Source of the DNA: Niabella sp.
GTDB taxonomy: Bacteria > Bacteroidota > Bacteroidia > Chitinophagales > Chitinophagaceae
Direction of reading: 5' to 3'
NCBI GenBank assembly: GCA_027493055.1
Contig: JAPUDO010000020.1
Span: 1 to 64,000, forward strand
DNA: 64,000 nucleotides
The notes beneath the pieces are model-generated. The model was not told the origin of the DNA. It saw nothing but the letters and a program-made list of their open reading frames with translations, and made no database searches. The position numbers and the translations under genes are program-made. Shown piece by piece: positions 15,088-22,687 of the stretch. Position 1 is the first letter of the stretch. The number at the start of each line of letters is the position of its first letter.

Positions 15088-16327
15088 GCCAGCTCAAAAT
15101 TTTATTGGTAGCCCCGGTACTTTCAGCTACAAATGCTCCTGCATTAAAGCTGTATTCCTGTAGCATATTCTCTGAAGATATTATTTTTTTAAATATTTCA
15201 ATTAATTCAATATCAGTATTATAAGAACACGCACCTCTTTTTTTAATTAATTCAACAGCTTCGGCAAATTTTCCATAATTAGGGCCAAAAATAACCGGCC
15301 TGCCATACACGGCCGCTTCCAGTGTGTTATGTATACCAGATTTGTTGAAACCACCACCTATATAGCTAATTATGCTATAGTTATATAATTTTGACAACAT
15401 CCCGATATTATCAATGATCAATATATTGCTTATCGGTAAATTTTGGTGAGACGCCGATTCCTTGCTCAGTTCAGAGTAAAGAACAGCATCAGGAAATATA
15501 CTCTTTAAAAATTGAAGATGACTTTCGTTAATTTCATGAGGAGCAATTATTAATGAAATATTATTTACATACTCTATTAGTTTTTTCAGGTTCTTTTCAT
15601 CATCCGGCCAGGTACTTCCTGCTACCAAAACTTTTTTGCCAGCCGTAAATTTTTCAATAACGGGTATTGGCTCAAAAGCGTTAGCTATGGTGGCCACCCT
15701 GTCGAACCGGGTATCACCTGCCAGGGTAACCGCATGGGCAGGAAGCATAGATTGAAGGCGTAGCCGGCTCTCTTCATTCTGCACAAAAAGATGGCTGAAA
15801 AAATGCAGCATTTTCCGGTGCAGGCTGCCATACCATTTAAAGAAAACAGCATTTTCCCTGAAAATTGCGGATACCAGTATAACTGGCACCTGTCTTTTAT
15901 GTAACTGTGATAGGTAATTATACCAGTATTCATATTTCACAAAAATGACCAGGCCGGGGTTCACGATTTCCAGGAATCTTTTCACATTGGACTTTGTATC
16001 CAGCGGCAGGTAAAAAATCCAATCGGCGCCTGGATAATTTTTTCTTATTTCATATCCCGAAGGAGAAAAAAACGTTAGCAGTATTTTATGGCCAGGATAT
16101 GCTTCTTTCAACTTTTCTAAAACCGGCCGGCCCTGCTCAAATTCACCCAGAGAAGCACAATGCATCCAGATAACAGGCTGGCTGTTACCAATCATAGCGC
16201 TCTCCAGCCTGGCGAAAATATCCCTTCTGCCCTTAACCCATAGCTGCGCTTTTTTATTAAATAGCGATGCCACAAACAGCGCACATTGATACACTCTTAA
16301 AAATATATTATAGATAATAACATCCAC
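15068..16327 (-). CDS. waaA: 3-deoxy-D-manno-octulosonic acid (Kdo) transferase
   Basis: A 419-residue GT-B glycosyltransferase that adds Kdo to lipid A precursors at the inner membrane. Recognisable features are the N-terminal anchor (YNIFLRVYQCALFVASLF), IWMHCASLGEFEQGRPVLE at about 53-71, VAGSTWPDDEKNL, LIIAPHEINESHL, and the C-terminal YIGGGFNKSGIHNTLEAAVY. The start is a GTG at 16327; no better in-frame ATG is seen. The C-terminal third (about 15130-15560) is visibly more AT-rich than its surroundings. A -7-like box TACTTTTG reads on the minus strand at 16351-16344. Confidence 0.9.
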   Translation of the reverse strand: MDVIIYNIFLRVYQCALFVASLFNKKAQLWVKGRRDIFARLESAMIGNSQPVIWMHCASLGEFEQGRPVLEKLKEAYPGHKILLTFFSPSGYEIRKNYPGADWIFYLPLDTKSNVKRFLEIVNPGLVIFVKYEYWYNYLSQLHKRQVPVILVSAIFRENAVFFKWYGSLHRKMLHFFSHLFVQNEESRLRLQSMLPAHAVTLAGDTRFDRVATIANAFEPIPVIEKFTAGKKVLVAGSTWPDDEKNLKKLIEYVNNISLIIAPHEINESHLQFLKSIFPDAVLYSELSKESASHQNLPISNILIIDNIGMLSKLYNYSIISYIGGGFNKSGIHNTLEAAVYGRPVIFGPNYGKFAEAVELIKKRGACSYNTDIELIEIFKKIISSENMLQEYSFNAGAFVAESTGATNKILSWLKQISF

Positions 16328-16343
16328 GATAAAATGGTTTTAG

Positions 16344-16382
16344 CAAAAGTAAAGAGTATTGCTTTTTATTTTACTACTTTTG
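16344..16382. promoter_or_regulatory. Divergent promoter boxes between waaA and the aminotransferase
   Basis: Two outward-facing TACTTTTG boxes are present. One reads on the minus strand (complement CAAAAGTA at 16344-16351) toward waaA, and one on the plus strand at 16375-16382 toward the aminotransferase. Both match the TAnnTTTG -7 box of Bacteroidota sigma factor. Neither has a clear TTTG at the ideal 19-20-base distance, so these are likely but not certain promoters. Confidence 0.45.
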
Positions 16383-16403
16383 CTCACTTCAAAATGCAAA
16401 AGA

Positions 16404-17540
16404 ATGTCCCTGCACCCTATACAAATGGTTGATACCCACACCCAATACCTTAATATTAAAGAGGAGGTAGATAAAGCGGTGCTGGAAGTAATGGACAGCA
16501 GCGCTTTTATTAACGGGCCTGCTGTAAAAGAATTTGCCCAAAATCTGGCAGCTTATCTTGGCACAGCGCATGTAATACCCTGCGCCAATGGAACCGATGC
16601 CCTGCAGATTGCCCTGATGGCTTTAGGGCTTCAGCCGGGAGACGAGGTCATCACTCCTTCGTTTACTTATATTGCTACTACCGAAGTGGTGGCTTTGCTG
16701 AAACTGAAACCAGTTTTTGTGGAAGTAGACAAGGCTACTTTTTGTATAGACGTGCAGGACCTGGAAAGGAAGATTACCCCCAAAACAAAAGCAATCGTGC
16801 CTGTGCATCTTTACGGCCAGGCTGCTGATATGGAAACGATCATGTCCATAGCCCAAAAGCATAATCTGTTTGTAATAGAGGATAACGCCCAGGCAATAGG
16901 AGCTTCTTTTACTTTTTCCAACGGCACAGTGAAAAAAACCGGAACCATAGGGCATATTGGCTGCACTTCTTTTTATCCAAGCAAAAACTTAGGCGCTTTT
17001 GGCGACGGCGGCGCTATTTGTACCGATGATGCTGAGCTGGCCTCCAAAATGCAGATGATCGCTAACCACGGCCAAAGCAAAAGATATTATCACGATGTGG
17101 TAGGATGTAACAGCAGGCTCGACAGCATCCAGGCAGCTATCCTAAACGTTAAGCTAAAGCACCTGGATGCATACAATGCTGCCAGACAGGAAGTAGCGGC
17201 TTTTTATAATGAGGCGTTCAGCCATAATGAGAAAATAATAACGCCGGCTATTGCTTCTTATGCTACGCATGTATATCACCAGTACACACTTGTATTGAAT
17301 GGCGTGGACAGGGATGGGCTATCTGCTTTCCTTGCGGAGCAAAAGATACCGTCTATGATCTATTATCCTGTTCCGGGCCACAGGCAACAAATGTTTGGGC
17401 AGTTTGATACAGAAGCACAGGAGTTGCCGGTAACCGATTGGCTGACCGAAAGGGTTATTTCATTACCTGTTCATACAGAAATGACCAGGGAACAACTGGA
17501 ATATATTGCTTCTTCCGTTTCAGACTTTGTAAACCGGTAA
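16404..17540 (+). CDS. DegT/DnrJ/EryC1/StrS aminotransferase
   Basis: A 378-residue PLP-dependent sugar aminotransferase. The start at 16404 (MSLHPIQMVDTHTQYLNIK) is preferred over an in-frame upstream start at 16359 that would add a hydrophobic stretch. Conserved elements are CANGTDALQIALMALGLQPG, EVITPSFTYIATTEVVAL, the VIEDNAQAIGA aspartate region and the PLP lysine in SFYPSKNLGAFGDGGAI. Such enzymes aminate nucleotide-linked keto-sugars. With rfbC and rfbD downstream it probably serves synthesis of a deoxyamino sugar for O-antigen or capsule; the exact sugar is unknown. Confidence 0.88.
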   Translation: MSLHPIQMVDTHTQYLNIKEEVDKAVLEVMDSSAFINGPAVKEFAQNLAAYLGTAHVIPCANGTDALQIALMALGLQPGDEVITPSFTYIATTEVVALLKLKPVFVEVDKATFCIDVQDLERKITPKTKAIVPVHLYGQAADMETIMSIAQKHNLFVIEDNAQAIGASFTFSNGTVKKTGTIGHIGCTSFYPSKNLGAFGDGGAICTDDAELASKMQMIANHGQSKRYYHDVVGCNSRLDSIQAAILNVKLKHLDAYNAARQEVAAFYNEAFSHNEKIITPAIASYATHVYHQYTLVLNGVDRDGLSAFLAEQKIPSMIYYPVPGHRQQMFGQFDTEAQELPVTDWLTERVISLPVHTEMTREQLEYIASSVSDFVNR

Positions 17541-17558
17541 CTGCAAAGAAACAGATTC

Positions 17559-17588
17559 TTGTAAAGAGAGGAATCATCCCTACTTTTG
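17559..17588 (+). promoter_or_regulatory. Promoter of rfbC-rfbD
   Basis: TTG at 17559-17561 and TACTTTTG at 17581-17588 are separated by exactly 19 bases, matching the Bacteroidota TTTG-N19-TAnnTTTG consensus. Transcription would begin near 17593-17595, about 80 bases before the rfbC ATG. The -7 box also sits in the left arm of a small inverted repeat (TACTTTTG / CAAAAGTA, 17581-17602). It lies in the 132-base spacer after the aminotransferase gene. Confidence 0.7.
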
Positions 17589-17672
17589 CTTTTACAAAAG
17601 TAACAGCGCTTATAGCAGATCCGGGATCTATCAGAATAAATTTATCAATAGAAAATAGTATAGTTTAATAGT

Positions 17673-18221
17673 ATGCCATTTACATCTACAGGAATAGAGG
17701 GTTTACTGGTTTTTGAGCCACGCGTATTTGAAGACGACCGGGGGTATTTCTTCGAGGCTTATAATCAATCAGTTTTTGAGGCTGAGGGATTGCATTATAA
17801 TTTCGTTCAGGACAATCAGTCCTTTTCAAAATACGGAACTATACGAGGCCTGCACTACCAGCAAAACCCTTACGCCCAATGTAAGCTGGTACGGGTCTTA
17901 GAAGGGAATATCCTGGATGTGGCAGTGGATATCAGGAAAACCTCTCCTACTTACGGGAAGGTTTTTTCTATTGAGCTGAGCTCCGAAAACAAAAAGCAGC
18001 TATTGATATCCGCGGGGTTTGCCCACGGTTTTTCTGTTTTAAGCGAAACTGCAATGGTCATGTATAAATGCGATGCGCTTTATAACAAAGAAAGCGAAGG
18101 TGGTATTATTTACAATGACCCTGCTTTAGCTATTGACTGGCAGATCCCAGATGAGTCTGCTATAGTATCGGAAAAAGACCTGGCGCTGCCTGTATTAGCA
18201 GCTTGTAAAAACAATTTTTAG
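17673..18221 (+). CDS. rfbC: dTDP-4-dehydrorhamnose 3,5-epimerase
   Basis: A 182-residue cupin-fold epimerase of the dTDP-L-rhamnose pathway, acting on dTDP-4-keto-6-deoxyglucose. Family motifs are FEPRVFEDDRGYFFEAYNQS, FVQDNQSFSKYGTIRGLHYQ (catalytic His), GNILDVAVDIRKTSPTYGK and GFAHGFSVLSETA. Length matches the family. It is followed after 8 bases by rfbD, so the pair is an operon. rfbA and rfbB, which make its substrate, are not in the window. Confidence 0.93.
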   Translation: MPFTSTGIEGLLVFEPRVFEDDRGYFFEAYNQSVFEAEGLHYNFVQDNQSFSKYGTIRGLHYQQNPYAQCKLVRVLEGNILDVAVDIRKTSPTYGKVFSIELSSENKKQLLISAGFAHGFSVLSETAMVMYKCDALYNKESEGGIIYNDPALAIDWQIPDESAIVSEKDLALPVLAACKNNF

Positions 18222-18229
18222 GGAAGTTT

Positions 18230-19093
18230 ATGTCAGCAAAAAAAATATTAGTTACAGGGGGTAACGGGCAGCTGGGTTCTGAGATCAGGGAATTATCAAA
18301 CAACTATCCAGCGTATATATTCCTGTTTACAGATAAGGAAGAGCTTTCCATTATTGATGAAAATGCTGTTAATGCATTTTTTGACGAGCATCAGCCTGCA
18401 TTTTGTATCAACTGTGCGGCTTATACCGCTGTTGACAAAGCAGAAGATGCTGCCGAGCGGCCCCTTGTGGAAGCACTCAATGCAGATGCAGCAGGCTACC
18501 TTGCTAAAGCCTGTGCGCAGCACAATACAAAATTCATTCATGTTTCTACAGATTATGTTTTTGATGGTAATAACACAGTTCCCTATAAGGAAACGGATAC
18601 TACAGAACCTACCAGTGTGTACGGGATAACGAAGCTTGGCGGAGAGCAGCAGGCAATGGCCTATACTGACAGCATTATTATACGCACTGCATGGGTGTAT
18701 TCTCCCTACGGGAAAAATTTTGTAAAAACGATGCTGCATCTCCTGCACAACAAACCACAAATAAGCGTGGTGAGCGACCAGTACGGCACCCCAACTTATG
18801 CTGCTGACCTGGCCGCTGTTATTATGCAGATCATAGCTTCGGACAAATGGTATCCGGGTGTATATCATTACACCAACGAAGGGCAAATCAGCTGGTACGA
18901 ATTTGCTTTAGCCATAAAAGAAATTACGGGCGCGGCCTGTGAAGTAAAAGCCATACCCACAAGCGAATATCCTACCCCTGCCAAAAGACCGGCATGGAGC
19001 GTTCTTGATAAATCGAAGATCAGGGAAGTATATTCGATAGTAATTCCTGGCTGGAGAGAAAGCCTCGAAGCATGTATCAGCAACATCTCATAG
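18230..19093 (+). CDS. rfbD: dTDP-4-dehydrorhamnose reductase
   Basis: A 287-residue extended short-chain dehydrogenase that makes dTDP-L-rhamnose. The NAD(P)-binding motif is VTGGNGQLGSEIREL near residue 8, followed by CINCAAYTAVDKAEDAAE, the STDYVFDG substrate region and the catalytic YGITKLGGEQQ (YxxxK). RTAWVYSPYGKNFVKTML and the C-terminal PAKRPAWSVLDKSKI are also typical. It ends the rfbCD operon, and a rho-independent terminator follows at 19097. Confidence 0.93.
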   Translation: MSAKKILVTGGNGQLGSEIRELSNNYPAYIFLFTDKEELSIIDENAVNAFFDEHQPAFCINCAAYTAVDKAEDAAERPLVEALNADAAGYLAKACAQHNTKFIHVSTDYVFDGNNTVPYKETDTTEPTSVYGITKLGGEQQAMAYTDSIIIRTAWVYSPYGKNFVKTMLHLLHNKPQISVVSDQYGTPTYAADLAAVIMQIIASDKWYPGVYHYTNEGQISWYEFALAIKEITGAACEVKAIPTSEYPTPAKRPAWSVLDKSKIREVYSIVIPGWRESLEACISNIS

Positions 19094-19096
19094 AGT

Positions 19097-19122
19097 CAAC
19101 AAAGCCTTAGCTTTGTTGTTTT
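19097..19122 (+). terminator. Rho-independent terminator after rfbD
   Basis: Perfect stem CAACAAAGC (19097-19105) and GCTTTGTTG (19110-19118) with loop CTTA, followed by TTTTAT. It begins four bases after the rfbD stop and would end the rfbCD transcript. Confidence 0.8.
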
Positions 19123-19153
19123 ATATTATATCTTTTACGTATAATGTTTGCAG

Positions 19154-21217
19154 ATGATATATTCTACAATGAAGTGTTTATTGCTGTCCGTTCTTTTGAT
19201 GCCTGCTGCTTTACTTGTAATGGCGCAGGATTCTACAGCTATTCAGTTTTCCTTCAACCATAAAAGGATCAGCCAAAATGAAGTAGCATTAACTATTACA
19301 GCACGGGTAAAGCCAGGGATAAACTTATTTGCCCTTCAAAAATCACCTGAAGATGTGGTTTTTTCCCAGGTTAGCTTTGACAGCTCTGCAGTGCCCTACC
19401 TGAAAGGGGCTATTGTTGAAAAAGGGAATGTACAAACCAAGGCCGATCCTGTACTTTCCCTTGATGTAGCCTATATTAATGATTCCGTTCAATGGGTGCA
19501 AAACCTGGATATTGCAGAAACGGATACCGCTTTAATTAAAGGTAAGGTTACCTATATGTATCATGAAGGTGACCAATACCCTTCTTTTGAGAAAGATTTC
19601 AGGGTGGTGATTGAACCGGAAAATAATGCCGTAACAGTTGCAGAGCGTACAGGGACAGCCACTCAATCCGGTGGTAAAAGCGAATCTTTGTGGTGGATAT
19701 TCCTCGGTGCATTTGGGGGAGGCTTACTGGCATTGCTTACACCCTGCGTGTATTCCATGATACCTGTAACTGTTAGCTTCTTTACAAAAAGAAGTACCAC
19801 CAAACAGGAAGGGATCAGGAACGCGCTCATATACTCCCTTTCCATTATTACCATATTTACCTTTCTCGGCTTTTTAATTACATTGATATTTGGCCCGGCA
19901 GCTTTAAATAACCTTTCCACTAACTGGATCGCCAACCTGGTATTCTTTGCCATTTTTGTGATCTTCGGTATTTCATTTTTGGGTGCCTTCGAGATCCAGC
20001 TGCCCAGTTCATGGTCCACCAAAGCCGATAGCAAAGCCGGTACGGGCAGCTTCTGGGGTATTTTCTTTATGGCTTTAACGCTGGTGATCGTATCTTTTTC
20101 CTGCACGGGTCCTATCATAGGGAACCTGCTGGTACTGGCGTCCAGGGGCAGCTACTGGGGGCCGTTATTAGGTATGTTTGGCTTTTCGCTGGCGCTTGCC
20201 TTGCCATTTGCCCTGTTTGCTTTCTTTCCAAGCAAATTAAATGTTTTAGGAAAAGCCGGCGGATGGCTGAATGCTATTAAAGTTACACTGGGCTTCCTGG
20301 AGCTGGCATTAGCATTAAAGTTCCTGTCCAATGCGGATCTTGTAAAAAACTGGCGTATACTGGACCGGGAAGTGTTCATTGTGCTATGGATCGTGATCTT
20401 TTTTTTATTGGGATTATATTTATTAGGGAAGCTGAAATTCAGGCACGATGATGAGTTGCCTAAAAATGATTTCGGTATTCCCTACCTATCCGTTACCCGT
20501 TTGTTCTTTGCTATAGCGGCATTCTCTATGGTAGTGTATTTGACACCGGGTTTATGGGGGGCGCCGCTTAAAGGTCTGGGTGCTTTCTTACCGCCTATGG
20601 GCACGCAGGATTTTAATGCAGATGATCTGCCCAAAGGATTTGATGTATCCAGGCTCACTCATAGTAAAACTGCAGGTATTGAAAATAACGGGGAAACGCT
20701 GCCGCACCCTGTAAAATATGCCGATGCCATGAAAAAGAATGAGCCGGACGTGGTAGTGAATAATGGAATGATCACCTATTTTGATTATAACGAAGCATTG
20801 GAGGTAGCCCGTAAACTGAAAAAGCCGCTGATGCTTGATTTTACAGGGATCAACTGTATTAACTGCAGGCTAATGGAAACGCAGGTATGGAGCGATCCGG
20901 AGGTGATGAAGCTGCTGAAAGAAGAATTTGTGATTGCGTCTTTATTTGTAGATGTGCAGGATGCCAGCGTATCGCTTCCGGTAAGTGAGCAGTTTTACTC
21001 AAAAGACCTGGGTAAACAGGTAGAAACCCTGGGAGATTATAACACGCACCTGCAGGTGAGCCGCTTTGAAAGCAATTCGCAGCCTAACTATTTCTTTTTA
21101 GACGGTAAAGAAGACCGCTTATTGCAGGAAGGATATGGTTACCAGCCATCAAAGGGCGTTAAAGGTTTTAAAGACTGGTTGCAGAAAGCTATTGAAGCAT
21201 ACAAGAAAAGACAATAG
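19154..21217 (+). CDS. dsbD: Thiol:disulfide interchange protein DsbD-like
   Basis: A 687-residue DsbD-type protein that carries reducing power from the cytoplasm to the periplasm, for example for cytochrome c maturation. It shows a signal peptide (LLLSVLLMPAALLVMAQ), an N-terminal beta domain to about residue 150, and a transmembrane domain with the redox cysteines in TPCVYSMIPVTVSFFTKR and VSFSCTGPIIGNLL. A C-terminal thioredoxin-like domain carries C-x2-C in FTGINCINCRLMETQVW. The ATG at 19154 is chosen; another at 19169 is possible. An AATGTTTG box ends four bases before the ATG. It links logically to the ccm genes in this window. Confidence 0.88.
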   Translation: MIYSTMKCLLLSVLLMPAALLVMAQDSTAIQFSFNHKRISQNEVALTITARVKPGINLFALQKSPEDVVFSQVSFDSSAVPYLKGAIVEKGNVQTKADPVLSLDVAYINDSVQWVQNLDIAETDTALIKGKVTYMYHEGDQYPSFEKDFRVVIEPENNAVTVAERTGTATQSGGKSESLWWIFLGAFGGGLLALLTPCVYSMIPVTVSFFTKRSTTKQEGIRNALIYSLSIITIFTFLGFLITLIFGPAALNNLSTNWIANLVFFAIFVIFGISFLGAFEIQLPSSWSTKADSKAGTGSFWGIFFMALTLVIVSFSCTGPIIGNLLVLASRGSYWGPLLGMFGFSLALALPFALFAFFPSKLNVLGKAGGWLNAIKVTLGFLELALALKFLSNADLVKNWRILDREVFIVLWIVIFFLLGLYLLGKLKFRHDDELPKNDFGIPYLSVTRLFFAIAAFSMVVYLTPGLWGAPLKGLGAFLPPMGTQDFNADDLPKGFDVSRLTHSKTAGIENNGETLPHPVKYADAMKKNEPDVVVNNGMITYFDYNEALEVARKLKKPLMLDFTGINCINCRLMETQVWSDPEVMKLLKEEFVIASLFVDVQDASVSLPVSEQFYSKDLGKQVETLGDYNTHLQVSRFESNSQPNYFFLDGKEDRLLQEGYGYQPSKGVKGFKDWLQKAIEAYKKRQ

Positions 21218-21235
21218 TCATACCATCATTCCAAA

Positions 21236-21799
21236 ATGGAGTCTCTTTTAAATCATCTGAAAACTTACTACCCCATCAGCAGGGAAGCGATTGGCGCATT
21301 GGCAGATTGCCTGCAGGAAAAAACCTATGCAAAAAGTGATTTTCTGCTGAAACAGGGCCGTGTTTGCGACCATTTTTACTTTCTCCAGCACGGAGCATTA
21401 AGAGGCTTTTATAATATAAACGATAAAGAGATCACGCACTGGTTCGCGTTTGAGAATACTTTTGTTTCCTCCTTTCATAGTTTTACAACCGGGCAACCCT
21501 CTATTGAAAATATCCAGTTCCTGGAGGGAAGCATTTTATGGGCTATCTCCAGGAAACAGTTAACCGGGCTGTTTGATCAGTTTCATGAAATAGAACGCCT
21601 GGTACGTATTATTTACGAGCGATACTATGTACGCCTGGAAGAACGCTATGTAAATGCCCAGTTTAAAACGGCAGCAGAATTATACAACAACCTGCTAGAA
21701 CAATCACCTCATATTCTGGAACGGGTTCCGCTGGGATACATTTCCTCCTACCTCGGCATAACCCCCGAAACGCTCAGCCGCATCCGGAAACAACGTTAA
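21236..21799 (+). CDS. Crp/Fnr-family transcriptional regulator
   Basis: A 187-residue regulator with an N-terminal cyclic-nucleotide-binding-like beta-barrel (KSDFLLKQGRVCDHFYFLQH, then a GALRGFY turn) and a short C-terminal helix-turn-helix (ISSYLGITPETLSRIRKQR). Bacteroidota members of this size often lack obvious cAMP ligands, and no Fnr-type N-terminal cysteine cluster is seen. It lies 18 bases after dsbD and just before yiaA, and may regulate either; its signal is unknown. Confidence 0.85.
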   Translation: MESLLNHLKTYYPISREAIGALADCLQEKTYAKSDFLLKQGRVCDHFYFLQHGALRGFYNINDKEITHWFAFENTFVSSFHSFTTGQPSIENIQFLEGSILWAISRKQLTGLFDQFHEIERLVRIIYERYYVRLEERYVNAQFKTAAELYNNLLEQSPHILERVPLGYISSYLGITPETLSRIRKQR

Positions 21800-21883
21800 C
21801 AATTCCGGTTCCTGTTTTTGATAATTGTCAAATCGGCCCGGCCTGGGCTGCCATTAGCTTTGTTATCACAAAACAAAATAACT

Positions 21884-22324
21884 ATGGAATCAAAACAGTA
21901 TCAAAAACCGTCTAACGCATTTATTGGTGCCTCCTGGATGGCGTTGCTCATTGGCGTTTCTGCATTCATTATAGGTTTATGGAATGCAAACATGATGCTC
22001 AATGAAAAGGGATATTATTTTACAGTGCTGATGTTTGGCCTGTTTGCTGCCATCTCTGTGCAAAAAGCAGTACGGGACCAGCTTGAAGGCATCCCCGTTA
22101 CCAGCATTTATTATGGACTGGCATGGTTCTCCACCATTCTTTCTATCCTGCTTCTAACTATTGGCTTGTGGAATGCAGACCTGGAACGCAGCGAAAAAGG
22201 CTTCTACGCCATGTCTTTTGTACTGAGCGTTTTTGCTGCCATCGCTGTTCAAAAAAATACAAGAGACGCCAGAATCGCAACCAACAAGCGTGAGCTACCA
22301 AATAGCCAGGAACACCCTTTCTAA
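21884..22324 (+). CDS. yiaA: YiaA/YiaB-family inner membrane protein
   Basis: A 146-residue protein with four membrane spans in two similar halves. Each half contains GLWNA, a xxEKGxY turn and FAAIxVQK (VLMFGLFAAISVQKAVRD and VLSVFAAIAVQKNTRD), the hallmark of the YiaAB family. The start at 21884 is used because the upstream in-frame start at 21818 lies only 18 bases after the regulator's stop and adds unrelated residues. Its function is not known. It closes a plus-strand run with dsbD and the Crp-like gene. Confidence 0.85.
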   Translation: MESKQYQKPSNAFIGASWMALLIGVSAFIIGLWNANMMLNEKGYYFTVLMFGLFAAISVQKAVRDQLEGIPVTSIYYGLAWFSTILSILLLTIGLWNADLERSEKGFYAMSFVLSVFAAIAVQKNTRDARIATNKRELPNSQEHPF

Positions 22325-22341
22325 AAAAATAAGAAGCAGGC

Positions 22342-22630
22342 GGGTGTAGGACCAAAGTCCCCTTTTATACTAATACGGCTACACACACTATCGGTCAATA
22401 ATATTTCGCCGCCCGCCTGAATGGCGAGTCGGGCAGGCGCTGCGGCTTGAGCAAGTATGAGGTTGGATTATTACAAAGATTTCGGTGCACTGCACCTTTT
22501 AATATAAGAAGTAAACGCTGCACAGAGCAGCACCAATCTTTGTAGCCGCAGGAGCGGTAACGAAATAAACAGCATCCCAAAGGTGCAGCGCACCGCAATA
22601 TTTCATTTCAGGGATATTTGTCCTACACCC
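22342..22630. repeat. Hairpin-rich element with terminal inverted repeats (MITE-like, copy B)
   Basis: The 363-base yiaA-sulfatase spacer holds a 289-base element bounded by GGGTGTAGGAC (from 22342) and GTCCTACACCC (to 22630), with AAA next to each on the inner side. AGGC directly flanks both ends (22338-22341 and 22631-22634), which could be a 4-base target duplication. Inside are several small hairpins: GCCCGCCTGA facing GGGCAGGC (22411-22438), GGTGC-ACT-GCACC near 22484, CCGC-AGGA-GCGG (22546-22557) and GGTGC-AGC-GCACC near 22581. There is no ORF. It is related at its left end to the element at 3098. Confidence 0.55.
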
Positions 22631-22687
22631 AGGCAGGCTTTTGGATTTTTATATTTTTTCGAAAATCTTTTTAAAAGAAAAATGCCA

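Noticed and set aside
18296-18886. Minus-strand ORF opposite rfbD
   Set aside because: It is an antisense shadow of the reductase; composition and content are not protein-like.
22342-22630. Hairpin-rich spacer as a tRNA or known ncRNA gene
   Set aside because: No cloverleaf or recognisable RNA family was seen; terminal inverted repeats fit a mobile element better.
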